Assembly (NCBI GenBank): GCA_913060505.1
Contig: CAJXRQ010000002.1
Location: 62,001-126,000, forward strand
Length of the DNA: 64,000 nucleotides
Reading direction: 5' to 3'
From: an uncultured Desulfovibrio sp.
GTDB taxonomy: Bacteria > Desulfobacterota > Desulfovibrionia > Desulfovibrionales > Desulfovibrionaceae
Made by a program: the position numbers and the translations under genes. This document shows, in pieces, positions 8,791-18,059 of this stretch. The notes under the pieces were generated by a model. That model saw nothing but the letters and a program-made list of their open reading frames with translations. It ran no database searches and was not told the DNA's origin. The number at the start of each line of letters is the position of its first letter. Positions within the stretch are counted from its first letter, which is position 1.

Positions 8791-10005
8791 GGTGTTGTTA
8801 TCGGACCCTACTCGAGAACTGATTTGGAAAATTATGCCGAGGTTCTGCTTTGGGCCGTAGGGCAGTCACGTGGACGGGAATTGACCAAGGGGGACGTGGT
8901 GGTTATCCGGTATGACCATCAGGCCATTGCCCTTGTTGAAAGTTTATATTCCGTGTGCACGGATCGTCATTTCCGGCCCGTGCCCGTGGCAAAGCTCACG
9001 CCGATTATGGAAGTGGAGCATTATCTTAATTCCAGTTTTGCCCAGCTGACGTTTCAGCAGCCCGGAAGGATGGAATTGTTCAAGGCTGCTGCGGGTTGCA
9101 TCAATCTCCTTGCGCCGGAAGATCTCGTCCATTTGCAGACGGTCGATCCCCATACCATAGCCGAAGCCAGCCGCGCAGAGCAGCCTCTTCGACGTATGCT
9201 GGATCGATGGCGTCAGGCGGGAGCGTTGGGCTGGACCATGGGGCTTTATCCTACTGAAGCATTGGCTCAGGCTTCGGGATTGGATTTTGATGAGTATGCC
9301 CGAAGGCTTCACCGCGCCTGTTGGTTGAACATGCCCGATCCTGTTCGCGAATGGCGTCGAATTCAGCGAGAGTTGCACGAATTGTGTGCCTGGTTGGATG
9401 CGATGCATATTCGGTCCTTTAAAGTGGAAGGGGAGCATCTGGATCTGCGTGTCCCCGTAGGAAACAACCGTCGCTTCAAAGCATTGACCGGCGGCAATAT
9501 CCCGGGAAACGAGATCTATGTTGCTCCGGACTGCCGAGGAGTGGAAGGGGTATTTTATGCCAATCAACCCAGTTTGCGCACAGGGCATTTGGTCCAAAAC
9601 GTGACCCTTGAGTTTTATGACGGTGTGACTACCCGGGTGGACGCGGAACGGGGCCTGGTTTTCCTTCAGCGTCAGCTTTATACGGATGCAGGGGCTCGGC
9701 GGGTCGGAGAATTTTCGTTGACGGATAAGCGGTATTCGCGCGTGGATAGCTTCATGGCCCACACGTTGCTTGATGAAAATGTAGGTGGAGAATACGGGAA
9801 TTGTCACATTGCCTTGGGCGGTTCGTTGGTTGAATGTTTTGACGGGCCATCCGAAGCCTTGACTCTGGAACTGGAGGCGTCGCTTGGATTCAATGTTTCC
9901 GATATCCATTGGGACATGGTTAATACGGAACCCAAACGGGTTACGGCCATGCTTGCCGATGGAAAACCCCGCCTTGTTTACGAGAACGGTGAGTTCAAAG
10001 TCTGA
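8791..10005 (+). CDS. M29-family aminopeptidase (AmpS/PepS-like)
   Basis: The frame opens after an in-frame stop at 8770-8772 and has no ATG near its 5' end. GTG 8791, TTG 8794 or TTG 8824 could start it. I prefer 8791 because the residues it adds (LLSDPTREL) resemble family N-termini; this gives 404 residues. M29 enzymes are dinuclear metallo-aminopeptidases. The conserved metal-ligand blocks are present: NIPGNEIYVAP, VTLEFYDG, TLLDENVGGEYGNCHIALG and SDIHWDMV. The enzyme trims N-terminal residues from peptides in the cytoplasm. It is upstream of grpE but separated by 120 bp that contain an inverted repeat, so it is probably a separate unit. Confidence 0.85.
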   Translation, partial: GVVIGPYSRTDLENYAEVLLWAVGQSRGRELTKGDVVVIRYDHQAIALVESLYSVCTDRHFRPVPVAKLTPIMEVEHYLNSSFAQLTFQQPGRMELFKAAAGCINLLAPEDLVHLQTVDPHTIAEASRAEQPLRRMLDRWRQAGALGWTMGLYPTEALAQASGLDFDEYARRLHRACWLNMPDPVREWRRIQRELHELCAWLDAMHIRSFKVEGEHLDLRVPVGNNRRFKALTGGNIPGNEIYVAPDCRGVEGVFYANQPSLRTGHLVQNVTLEFYDGVTTRVDAERGLVFLQRQLYTDAGARRVGEFSLTDKRYSRVDSFMAHTLLDENVGGEYGNCHIALGGSLVECFDGPSEALTLELEASLGFNVSDIHWDMVNTEPKRVTAMLADGKPRLVYENGEFKV

Positions 10006-10059
10006 TTTTCTTCCTACAAAAGAGGCTGTTTGCCTGTTGACAAGCACAAGTGGATGCTT

Positions 10060-10099
10060 ACTTGTCTGCTCAGCGCACATGTTCAGTGTGCAGACAAGT
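10060..10099. promoter_or_regulatory. 10-bp perfect inverted repeat upstream of grpE
   Basis: The arms ACTTGTCTGC (10060-10069) and GCAGACAAGT (10090-10099) are perfect complements around a 20-nt spacer, which itself contains a GCACA/TGTGC pair. A further GACAAG lies at 10039-10044. It ends 26 bp before the grpE ATG. It lacks a T-run, so it is not a normal terminator. It does not match the CIRCE element bound by HrcA. A role in heat-shock control is inferred from position only. Confidence 0.45.
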
Positions 10100-10125
10100 T
10101 GAAATTCATTTGAGGACGGATACAT

Positions 10126-10728
10126 ATGCCCAAGGAAAAAGAAACGGACATTCCCATCAACGGGATTGATCAGGACGAAGTGAATCCGGAAGTGGAAAAT
10201 GAAGTGCAGGCCGAGGAAAATGCCGCGGAACTATCCCTTTCCGAAGAAGAACTTACCGCCCTGTGTCGGGAGCACGTCTGCCCTGAATGTGACGTGATGC
10301 AAAAAGCAGAGGCCGACAAGTTACGTGCTTTGGCCGACACGGAAAATATCAAGAAACGTCTGGTTCGCGAGGCTGAAGATTTGAAACGGTATGCGGGGGA
10401 ATCCATTCTGGGAGACCTTTTGCCCGTGTTGGACAATCTTGATCTCGCCCTCGTTCATGCCGATCATGCCGATGAGTCCTGCAAGAATTTCATTATGGGC
10501 GTCGATATGACCAGAAAAATTTTTCTGGATACGCTCAAGAAACATGGCCTGGAGGCTGTTGAGGCCGGACGTGGCGAAGAGTTCAACCCCGAGTTTCACG
10601 AAGCCGTGGGCATGGCGACGGAAGATGAGCTGGGAGACAACACCGTGGCTCAGATCGTCCAGGCCGGGTACGTGCTTAAAGGCCGTCTTTTGCGACCAGC
10701 CAAGGTCATGGTCAACAAGAAGTCTTGA
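10126..10728 (+). CDS. grpE: nucleotide exchange factor GrpE
   Basis: This 200-residue protein has the GrpE layout. A variable acidic N-terminus is followed by a long coiled coil with ADTENIKKRLVREAED, then GDLLPVLDNLDLAL and the C-terminal beta domain (EFNPEFHEAVGM, VLKGRLLRPAKVMV). GrpE releases ADP from DnaK as a dimer in the cytoplasm. dnaK follows 111 bp downstream on the same strand. One oddity is the N-terminal segment CREHVCPECD, with Cys47, Cys52 and Cys55, placed just before the coiled coil. I would not expect cysteines there in most GrpE proteins; they might serve as a redox or metal site. hrcA and dnaJ are not in the immediate vicinity. Confidence 0.96.
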   Translation: MPKEKETDIPINGIDQDEVNPEVENEVQAEENAAELSLSEEELTALCREHVCPECDVMQKAEADKLRALADTENIKKRLVREAEDLKRYAGESILGDLLPVLDNLDLALVHADHADESCKNFIMGVDMTRKIFLDTLKKHGLEAVEAGRGEEFNPEFHEAVGMATEDELGDNTVAQIVQAGYVLKGRLLRPAKVMVNKKS

Positions 10729-10839
10729 AAAAGCATGAATGCTGCCTTTACAAGCGAATCTGAGTGCTTAATTGGAATCTAGTGTTTACCAAAAACGAAT
10801 ATAAATCACGATATCAAGAGAATATGAGGAGGAATTTCA

Positions 10840-12756
10840 ATGGGTAAGATCATTGGCATCGACCTCGGAACCACCAACTCCTGCGTATATGTCATGGAGG
10901 GTAAGGACCCGAAGTGTGTAACAAACCCTGAAGGCGGACGCACCACGCCGTCCATCGTGGCCTTCACTGATAAAGAACGGCTGGTGGGCGAAATCGCCAA
11001 ACGCCAGGCGGTCACCAACCCCGACAAGACCGTGTTCGCCATCAAGCGCCTCATGGGTCGCGACATCAACGCGCCTGAGGTCAGCAAGTGGCAGGGCCAT
11101 TGTCCTTATAAAATCATTTCCGGCAACGGTAACGACGCCTGGGTAGAAGTGGGCGGTAAAAAGTACAGCCCACCTGAAGTTTCCGCCATGATTCTTCAGA
11201 AGCTGAAGAAAGATGCGGAAATCTATCTGGGTGAAACCGTAACCGAGGCCGTTATTACCGTCCCGGCATACTTCAATGACTCCCAGCGTCAGGCCACCAA
11301 AGACGCTGGAAAGATCGCCGGCCTTGAGGTCAAACGTATCATCAACGAACCCACCGCAGCTTCGCTGGCCTACGGTTTTGACAAGAAAGCCAACGAAAAG
11401 ATCGTGGTTTTTGACCTCGGCGGCGGAACCTTTGACGTCTCCGTGCTGGAAGTTGGCGACAACGTCGTCGAAGTCCGCGCCACCAACGGCGACACCTTCC
11501 TCGGCGGCGAAGACTTTGACCAGCGTGTCATCGAATATCTCGTGGACGAGTTCAAAAAGGAAAACGGCATTGATCTTTCCCAGGACCGTATGGCTCTGCA
11601 ACGTCTCAAGGAGGCGGGTGAAAAAGCCAAGAAGGAACTGTCCTCCTCCATGGAGACTGAGGTCAACCTTCCGTTCATCACTGCTGACCAGAACGGTCCC
11701 AAGCACCTGATGGTCAAGATCAGCCGCGGCAAGTTGGAAAAGCTTGTTGAGGACCTTGTTGATCGCACTGTCGAACCCTGCAAGAAGGCCTTGTCTGACG
11801 CCGGTCTTTCCGCTTCGGACATTGATGAGGTAATTCTTGTGGGCGGCATGACCCGTATGCCGTTGGTGCAGGAGAAGGTGAAATCCTTCTTCGGCAAGGA
11901 ACCTAACCGCTCCGTGAACCCGGATGAAGTTGTGGCCATGGGCGCTGCCATTCAGGGCGGCATCCTTTCCGGTGATGTCAAGGATGTTCTGCTTCTGGAC
12001 GTGACCCCGCTTTCCCTCGGTATTGAAACCATGGGCGGCGTGTTCACCAAGCTTATTGAGCGCAACACGACCATTCCGACCAAGAAGTCTCAGGTGTTCA
12101 CCACGGCCTCGGAAAACCAGCCGTCCGTTTCCATTCGCGTCTTCCAAGGCGAGCGCCCCATGTGCGCTGACAACATGCTGCTGGGCAATTTTGAACTGGC
12201 AGGAATTCCGCCGGCGCCGCGTGGCGTACCGCAGATCGAGGTTACCTTCGACATCGATGCCAACGGTATTGTCAACGTATCCGCCAAGGATATGGGAACC
12301 GGCAAGGAACAGTCCATCCAGATCACGGCTTCTTCCGGTCTGAGTGACGATGAAATCGATCGCATGGTCAAGGACGCCGAGTCCCATGCTGACGAAGACA
12401 AGAAGAAGCAGGAACTTATTGAGATTCGCAACCAGGCCGACACGCTGATTTACACCTCGGAGAAGTCCATCAGGGATATCGGCGAGAATGTGGATGCTGA
12501 ACTCAAGGCCGACATTGAGAGCAAGATTGATGAACTGAAAAAGGCCATGGAAGGCGACGACCATGACGCCATCAAACAGGCCTCCGACGCCTTGGCCCAG
12601 TCTTCCCACAAGCTGGCAGAAAAACTTTATGCCCAGCAGGGACAGGATCAGGCCGGAGCAGGGCCTGAAGCCCAGGCCGGTCCGGATGCCGGTGCCGAGC
12701 AGCCCAAGCAGGACGACGAAGATGTAGTCGACGCCGACTACACCGAAGTCAAGTAG
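10840..12756 (+). CDS. dnaK: molecular chaperone DnaK (Hsp70)
   Basis: This 638-residue Hsp70 has the typical length. The ATPase domain starts [15 protein letters not shown] and contains [13 protein letters not shown] near residue 195 and the [11 protein letters not shown] block near 335. The substrate-binding domain begins after the [14 protein letters not shown] motif, and the C-terminal lid ends in a glutamine/alanine-rich linker with the conserved tail [12 protein letters not shown]. It folds and refolds proteins with DnaJ and GrpE. GAGGAGG precedes the ATG. A classical terminator follows at 12793-12825. Confidence 0.98.
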   Translation: MGKIIGIDLGTTNSCVYVMEGKDPKCVTNPEGGRTTPSIVAFTDKERLVGEIAKRQAVTNPDKTVFAIKRLMGRDINAPEVSKWQGHCPYKIISGNGNDAWVEVGGKKYSPPEVSAMILQKLKKDAEIYLGETVTEAVITVPAYFNDSQRQATKDAGKIAGLEVKRIINEPTAASLAYGFDKKANEKIVVFDLGGGTFDVSVLEVGDNVVEVRATNGDTFLGGEDFDQRVIEYLVDEFKKENGIDLSQDRMALQRLKEAGEKAKKELSSSMETEVNLPFITADQNGPKHLMVKISRGKLEKLVEDLVDRTVEPCKKALSDAGLSASDIDEVILVGGMTRMPLVQEKVKSFFGKEPNRSVNPDEVVAMGAAIQGGILSGDVKDVLLLDVTPLSLGIETMGGVFTKLIERNTTIPTKKSQVFTTASENQPSVSIRVFQGERPMCADNMLLGNFELAGIPPAPRGVPQIEVTFDIDANGIVNVSAKDMGTGKEQSIQITASSGLSDDEIDRMVKDAESHADEDKKKQELIEIRNQADTLIYTSEKSIRDIGENVDAELKADIESKIDELKKAMEGDDHDAIKQASDALAQSSHKLAEKLYAQQGQDQAGAGPEAQAGPDAGAEQPKQDDEDVVDADYTEVK

Positions 12757-12792
12757 ACGGCTTGCCAACTCGGACCAAGCCAAGTATAGCAA

Positions 12793-12825
12793 TACCCGGC
12801 TCGCAGTATGCGGGCCGGGTTTTTT
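12793..12825 (+). terminator. Rho-independent terminator after dnaK
   Basis: A GC-rich stem ACCCGGC..CGC / GCG.GCCGGGT with a short AGTAT loop is followed directly by six T residues. It lies between the dnaK stop and the start of the next lipoprotein gene and supports starting that gene at 12864 rather than further upstream. Confidence 0.9.
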
Positions 12826-12863
12826 CTGCGCTTTCCGGCAATGGAGAATACGGAACCGTTATC

Positions 12864-14885
12864 ATGAATACCATATATTTTGGACGCACCGTCCGACTAA
12901 GTCTCGCGGCTTTGGCCGTGCTTGCTGCCGTTTTTGTTTTCGGTTGTACGCCCGGCATGTCTCCCTGGACCCAAAGGGCCATGAAGAGCGTGGACATGCT
13001 CTCCACGGCCGACCTGATGGCTGAGGCCGACAAGGCTTGGACCGCAAAGGAATATCCTGCTTCCGAGCTATATTACAGCAATGCACTGGATCGGCATGAT
13101 CTTGCGGCACCGCTTCGTACGTTGGCCCAGAGCCGGCTAGGACTGAGCGCGTATCATAACGAGCATTACCATCAGGCCATGACCAGCCTTGAAAAGTGGG
13201 CCAATCTGGAAATCAATGCGGTGAGCCGCTGGGATTGGCAGCAGGCCTATTTGGATACGGCCAATGCTCTGGGCAGACAGAAGCGACTGGAGAACCACCG
13301 TGCATGGGCGTTGGAACAAACGGCTCTGCCGTGGAAGACTCGCCGTAACATGGCTACGTGGTATGCCAGTTATTATATGGGCATGAAGGACTGGGAACAA
13401 TCGTTATCCGTTTTGGATGCATTTTATTCCAAGGCCCCGGACCAAATAGCCCGTGCGGATTTTGAACACGCGTATCGTGCCGAGCTTGAAAACTATAAAG
13501 ATGGTCAGCTTGCGGATTTGTCCGGTTATGTTTCCGCCTCCAATCTTTACCGCTTTCCTTATGCTTTGGTATCGTTTGAACGCTCCTTGCGCGAGGCCGA
13601 TAGCAAAAAGAAGTGGGGCGCACTTTGGCGCAATATGCAAAATATAGCCTCCAACGCAAACCTTGCGGACCGGGGCGGCTTGATTGAAATGCTTGATAAG
13701 CTGGAAGCCCGTTACGGCCTGCCGCGGATTGGAATCGCATTGGCGTTGCCCATGACCGGTCCATATGCCAAGGTCGGAACCCGAATTCTGCGCGGAGCTG
13801 GCGTAGGGCAGTGGCGACAGTCCGGACTGGGCGATGAAGTGGATATCCGAGTCATCAACACTGCGGCCCCAGGGTGGGTAGATCGTCTTGATGCCTTGCC
13901 TCCCCATTTCTCTTTAATTGGTGGCCCGTTGCGTGTTCAAGCTTTCAAGGAATTACTTGCCTCGGACAAGAAAGATTCCATTTTGAAAAAACGGGCGTTT
14001 TTCACCTTTTTGCCCGGCCTTGGTGACGTAACTGAAGGTCATGATGCCTGGCGTTTCTTTACCAGCCGTGAAGATGAAGTACGCAGTTTGGTTCGCATGG
14101 CTGTTGAGCGTTTGGGGATTCACAACTTTGCAGTGTTTTATCCCGAAGAAAAATTCGGTCGAACCATGGCCAAGACTTTTTATCAGGAAGCAGCCCCTCT
14201 TGGTGCACGTATTCGTGGAATGGAGGCTTATCCTCCTCAAAAGCTGACCGCGTGGAACCAATATATTGCCAAATTGCTTAAAGTCCCTGCTGAATTCAAG
14301 GATAACAAGGAGGCGCCGCTTCCCATGCCGGACTTCGGGGCAGTCTTTATTCCGGACGGTTGGAGACAGGCCCAGAATTTGTTGCCCAACTTCTTTTTCT
14401 ACGAAAGCGAACAGTTGGTCTTTCTCGGTCCCGGACTTTGGAGCCGGGCATTGGATCGTACCAAGGATATTGAAGAACAGTACTACAAGCTGGCCATTTG
14501 TCCCGGCGCGTGGTGGGGCGGCAGTGACGGCGCAATGGCTTTGCAGGATGCCCTGACGGAAGAAGGACTTGGCAAAGCCGATTTCTGGGTTGCTTTGGGA
14601 TTTGATTTTGTCCGTTTTGCTTCCCATATGGGGACTTTGCCTTCCGGTTGGGATGCGGGTGACGTCAATGCGCGCATAGCCAAGGCCCAGCAAATGGATT
14701 TCAGCATGGCCGCTTTATCCTGGGACCATGATGGTAAAGCTCGACAGGATCTGTTTTTGTTTAGTCCGACACGGCATGGAAAGACCGTATGTAATGTGGA
14801 TACGATCAAGACTCGTATGCAAAAGGCCACTGCTCGTCGTATTCGGCGTGCCAAGGCGTACAAGGCGCGTGAGATCGCGGATTAG
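12864..14885 (+). CDS. LpoA/LppC-like penicillin-binding protein activator lipoprotein
   Basis: I start this gene at ATG 12864, after the dnaK terminator, giving 673 residues. The signal peptide MNTIYFGRTVRLSLAALAV continues to a lipobox VFGC, so it should be a lipoprotein. Residues of about 40-300 are helical and TPR-like (repeated YY-S, YH-AM-SLEKWA patterns). The remainder starts at PRIGIALALPMTGPYAKVG and is a periplasmic-binding-protein-like fold (Peripla_BP_6/LppC). In gamma-proteobacteria LpoA of this architecture activates PBP1A from the outer membrane. That function is not proven for this lineage; it could also be a ligand-binding lipoprotein. gatC follows after 39 bp, so co-transcription is likely. 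Confidence 0.75.
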   Translation: MNTIYFGRTVRLSLAALAVLAAVFVFGCTPGMSPWTQRAMKSVDMLSTADLMAEADKAWTAKEYPASELYYSNALDRHDLAAPLRTLAQSRLGLSAYHNEHYHQAMTSLEKWANLEINAVSRWDWQQAYLDTANALGRQKRLENHRAWALEQTALPWKTRRNMATWYASYYMGMKDWEQSLSVLDAFYSKAPDQIARADFEHAYRAELENYKDGQLADLSGYVSASNLYRFPYALVSFERSLREADSKKKWGALWRNMQNIASNANLADRGGLIEMLDKLEARYGLPRIGIALALPMTGPYAKVGTRILRGAGVGQWRQSGLGDEVDIRVINTAAPGWVDRLDALPPHFSLIGGPLRVQAFKELLASDKKDSILKKRAFFTFLPGLGDVTEGHDAWRFFTSREDEVRSLVRMAVERLGIHNFAVFYPEEKFGRTMAKTFYQEAAPLGARIRGMEAYPPQKLTAWNQYIAKLLKVPAEFKDNKEAPLPMPDFGAVFIPDGWRQAQNLLPNFFFYESEQLVFLGPGLWSRALDRTKDIEEQYYKLAICPGAWWGGSDGAMALQDALTEEGLGKADFWVALGFDFVRFASHMGTLPSGWDAGDVNARIAKAQQMDFSMAALSWDHDGKARQDLFLFSPTRHGKTVCNVDTIKTRMQKATARRIRRAKAYKAREIAD

Positions 14886-14924
14886 TGCCTTCCTGTTGCT
14901 GTGTATCAAAGGAGTTTGAATACC

Positions 14925-15209
14925 ATGAAGATTAGTCCTGAGGAAGTCGCCAAGGTGGCCTCATTGGCCCGGTTGGACCTTTCCACTGAAAAGATTGAGC
15001 TGTTTGCCGGACAGCTTGATGACATTTTGAACTATATGGATAAGCTGGGTGAGTTGGACACCAGTGACGTTGAACCCTTGTACAGCCCGGTGGAACATAC
15101 CACCGTTCTGCGTGCCGACGAGCCTCGCAAGGATTATTCGCGTGAAGAGGTTCTTTCCAACGCCCCGGAACAGGACGGCGCGTTTTTTATTGTTCCCAGA
15201 ATTGTTTAG
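14925..15209 (+). CDS. gatC: aspartyl/glutamyl-tRNA amidotransferase subunit C
   Basis: This 94-residue protein starts at ATG 14925 behind AAAGGAG. It shows the GatC pattern: [41 protein letters not shown], then a RAD and [14 protein letters not shown] tail. GatC stabilises GatA within the GatCAB complex. The complex amidates mis-charged Glu-tRNA(Gln) and/or Asp-tRNA(Asn). gatA follows by 21 bp. gatB is not in the window. Confidence 0.96.
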   Translation: MKISPEEVAKVASLARLDLSTEKIELFAGQLDDILNYMDKLGELDTSDVEPLYSPVEHTTVLRADEPRKDYSREEVLSNAPEQDGAFFIVPRIV

Positions 15210-15230
15210 CCATCGTCACAAGGTTGATTC

Positions 15231-16688
15231 ATGTCAGATATGCATAGCATGACTCTTTCCGAGATCGCGGCCAAGTTGCAGTCGCGGGAAGTGTCCGTTG
15301 AACACGTTGTCCAGTCATGCCTGGATAGAATTGAGTCCACGGAACCCCGTGTCCATGCGCTTTTGAACGTGCAGGATGAGGCCGCTCTTGCCCAGGCCAG
15401 GGAAATGGATCAGGCCGGGCCGGATGTCAGCAAGCCTCTTTGGGGTGTTCCCATTGTGCTTAAGGATTTGTTGACCACCAAAGGAGTTGCCACTACCTGC
15501 GCCTCCAGGATCCTCGAGGGGTTCGTGCCTTTCTATGATGCCACCGTGGTGGAACGGCTGCGCGATGCCGGGGCAATTCTTATCGGCAAGGCCAACATGG
15601 ATGAATTCGCCATGGGATCTTCCACCGAAAATTCGGCATTCCAGAAGACCTCCAACCCGTGGGATTCTGATCGGGTTCCCGGCGGTTCTTCTGGCGGTTC
15701 CGGAGCAACTGTGGCTGCCTGTCAGTGTTATGGCGCCCTTGGAACAGACACAGGTGGTTCCATTCGTCTTCCCGCATCGTTTTGCGGGATTGTGGGTTTG
15801 AAACCTACATATGGACGGGTTTCGAGGTTCGGCATGGTCGCTTACGGTTCTTCTCTGGACCAGATTGGTCCCATGACCCGAAGCGTTGAAGATGCTGCTC
15901 GCATTCTTCAGATTATAGCTGGCCATGATCCGAAAGACTCCACCTCGGTGGATCGTGAAGTCCCGGATTATTGTGCGTCTTTGGGAAAGGACGATCTTTC
16001 AGGCCTGCGCATCGGTTTGCCCGAAGAATATTGGGGAGAGGGACTTGCCCCTGAAGTGGAAGCTGCCTGCCGGGACGCCATAGCCAAGGCAGAATCGCTC
16101 GGCGCAACGACTGTGCCGGTCAAGCTTTCCCTGACCGATTATGCCATTGCCACTTATTACATTATCGCCGTGGCCGAGGCTTCTTCCAACCTGTCCCGCT
16201 TTGACGGCGTGCGCTACGGCTACCGCAACAAGGATGCCGAAGAATTGATCGACATGTACACCCGTAGCCGCACTGAAGGATTCGGTGACGAAGTTCAGCG
16301 TCGAATCATCATGGGCGCGTATGTACTTTCCAGCGGGTACTATGATGCCTATTATCGAAAAGCCGCTCAGGTGCGTCGCCTGATTCGCCGGGACTTTGAA
16401 CAGGCCTTTGCCCAATGCGACGTCATTGCCGGTCCGGTTTGTCCTACAACTGCGTTCCGTTCCGGTGAAAAGGCGGATCCGTTGCAGATGTATCTTATGG
16501 ACATTTTCACCATTTCCCTGAACCTTGCCGGCCTCCCCGGAATGAGCCTTCCCGTGGGGCTTGGCTCCGAGAGCCAAATGCCTGTCGGTTTGCAGCTCAT
16601 GGGACCGGCCTTCTCCGAAGAACGGCTTTTATCCGTTGCCGATGCGTTGGAGCGTTCGTTGCCCCCAATGCCTGTGCCGGAAATGTAA
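15231..16688 (+). CDS. gatA: aspartyl/glutamyl-tRNA amidotransferase subunit A
   Basis: This 485-residue amidase has the Ser-cisSer-Lys machinery. The lysine lies in [10 protein letters not shown] near residue 76. The glycine/serine-rich block is [13 protein letters not shown], and [16 protein letters not shown] contains the nucleophile region near residue 175. It releases ammonia from glutamine for the transamidation done by GatB. The length matches the family (about 485). It is coupled to gatC and followed by a terminator at 16733-16770. Confidence 0.97.
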   Translation: MSDMHSMTLSEIAAKLQSREVSVEHVVQSCLDRIESTEPRVHALLNVQDEAALAQAREMDQAGPDVSKPLWGVPIVLKDLLTTKGVATTCASRILEGFVPFYDATVVERLRDAGAILIGKANMDEFAMGSSTENSAFQKTSNPWDSDRVPGGSSGGSGATVAACQCYGALGTDTGGSIRLPASFCGIVGLKPTYGRVSRFGMVAYGSSLDQIGPMTRSVEDAARILQIIAGHDPKDSTSVDREVPDYCASLGKDDLSGLRIGLPEEYWGEGLAPEVEAACRDAIAKAESLGATTVPVKLSLTDYAIATYYIIAVAEASSNLSRFDGVRYGYRNKDAEELIDMYTRSRTEGFGDEVQRRIIMGAYVLSSGYYDAYYRKAAQVRRLIRRDFEQAFAQCDVIAGPVCPTTAFRSGEKADPLQMYLMDIFTISLNLAGLPGMSLPVGLGSESQMPVGLQLMGPAFSEERLLSVADALERSLPPMPVPEM

Positions 16689-16732
16689 TTGTTTTTATGG
16701 TTTCAGGAAGTACCTTTCCTCTGACCTTTACG

Positions 16733-16770
16733 GCCCTGCTTCGCCTTGCGGCGTGGCAGGGCTTTTGTTT
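16733..16770 (+). terminator. Rho-independent terminator after gatA
   Basis: The stem GCCCTGC/GCAGGGC encloses an inner GCC/GGC pair and is followed by TTTTGTTT. Confidence 0.8.
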
Positions 16771-16816
16771 GCCGTTGCCGAACATTTGTGCAACCTGAGT
16801 GCAGCAGGAGACTCCC

Positions 16817-17992
16817 ATGATCCAATGGCAACAGTCCATACAACGCACCGAGTGGCCTCGCATACTGTTCGTGGAACAAGACTATTTGGTGGTGCCGGAG
16901 CTTTTGTCCGCCATGCGGCAATTGGGCGTGGAGCATGCCACGGTTTCCTTTCGACAGGACGCATCATTTTTGCGGGAGTTTTTCAATACGCTTGAGGCCT
17001 TTCATCCTGATTTTATCTTGACCGTGAATCATGCCGGACTGGATGCTCAGGGAGAAGTTTTGCGATTGCTGAAACAGGCCGGTATTCCTCTAGCCAGTTG
17101 GTTTGTTGATCGGCATGAGATGTTTATGCGCAATAGGGCGTCTGCCGACTCCTTGTTGGCTGTTTTTTCGTGGGACCCGGATGCCGTGTCTTCACTTGCC
17201 GCACAGGGAGTTGCTTATGCAGGCTATCTGCCTTTGGCTGCCAATGTTGATTGCTTTCGTCGGCCGTCTGTCCCGACAGAGCCGTTGCGGAGTGTTGCCT
17301 TTATCGGTTCGTCATGGCGGGGCAAGGTTGCGGACCTGCGAGTGGCTGGACAATTCCCGGATGAATTATTGCGCCAGTCCGAGAGATTGGCTCAACAATG
17401 GGCGGTCACTCCTCATGAACCTGTGTTTCGTTTGTTGCGGGCAGATGCCGCGGCTTACAATGCTTGGAAGTCTTTAACAGATGAAAAACGGCTTATGCTT
17501 TTGCGTTTGGTCCAACTACAGGCCACCTCGTTGCATCGAATCGACTGTGTTCGTGAGCTTTTACCCTTTTCTCCCTTGATCGTGGGAGATGCCCATTGGA
17601 AGCAAGTACTTGCCGATGATTCGTTTAGCTGGTGTGATCGTATTTCCTATCGGGATGAGTTGCCGCAATTTTATGGCGATAATATCGTCAACTTTAATGT
17701 GAACAGTCTTCAGTCCCGCCATGCGCAAAATCAACGTATATTTGACGTGCCTTCCTGCGGAGCGTTTGTGTTTTCACAACAGAGCCGGTCCTTGGAAGAA
17801 TTATTTGAACCGGGGCTTGAAGTGGCTTGCTATCAGGATAAGGACGACATTCGTCCTTCGGTGGAAAAGTGGCTTGCCGATACAGAAGCGCGCAAACGTA
17901 TCGTTGAAGCCGGTTATCGGCGCGTCATGGCCCATCATACGTATATGCATCGGGTTGATAAAATCGTTTCCGCGATGGAGCAGACTTTTTGA
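16817..17992 (+). CDS. CgeB-like glycosyltransferase (GT-B fold)
   Basis: This 391-residue protein starts at ATG 16817 behind AGGAG. The N-terminal half carries a Rossmann-like domain (RILFVEQDY at its start; FHPDFILTVNHAG; ASWFVDRHE) of the DUF3880/CgeB type. The C-terminal half has the glycosyl-transferase group-1 pattern, with YGDNIVNFNVNSLQSRH followed by RIFDVPSCGAFVFSQ and a GYRRVMAHHTYMHR tail. Such proteins glycosylate spore coat, maltose-crust, flagellin or surface polymers in different bacteria; the acceptor here is unknown. It stands alone between two terminators. Confidence 0.75.
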   Translation: MIQWQQSIQRTEWPRILFVEQDYLVVPELLSAMRQLGVEHATVSFRQDASFLREFFNTLEAFHPDFILTVNHAGLDAQGEVLRLLKQAGIPLASWFVDRHEMFMRNRASADSLLAVFSWDPDAVSSLAAQGVAYAGYLPLAANVDCFRRPSVPTEPLRSVAFIGSSWRGKVADLRVAGQFPDELLRQSERLAQQWAVTPHEPVFRLLRADAAAYNAWKSLTDEKRLMLLRLVQLQATSLHRIDCVRELLPFSPLIVGDAHWKQVLADDSFSWCDRISYRDELPQFYGDNIVNFNVNSLQSRHAQNQRIFDVPSCGAFVFSQQSRSLEELFEPGLEVACYQDKDDIRPSVEKWLADTEARKRIVEAGYRRVMAHHTYMHRVDKIVSAMEQTF

Positions 17993-18020
17993 GGAACTTA
18001 GTGAAATTAAATGAGAGAGA

Positions 18021-18059
18021 GCGGCCCATCCGGATTATTCTGGATGGGCCGCTTTTTTA
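18021..18059. terminator. terminator between convergent genes (glycosyltransferase / C69 peptidase)
   Basis: The 11-bp stem GCGGCCCATCC/GGATGGGCCGC is followed by six T on the plus strand. The T-run overlaps the stop codon of the minus-strand peptidase at 18057-18059. It acts clearly on plus-strand transcripts; on the minus strand the tail is poor. Confidence 0.9.

Noticed and set aside
8944-10125. 393-codon open frame antisense to the M29 peptidase
   Set aside because: The M29 metal-binding blocks are all in the plus-strand frame.
10762-10772. GAGTGCTTAA as a CIRCE element before dnaK
   Set aside because: Only one half-site resembles CIRCE; no matching TTAGCACTC arm is present.
10837-12792. 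651-codon open frame antisense to dnaK
   Set aside because: Same effect of codon bias; dnaK motifs are complete on the plus strand.
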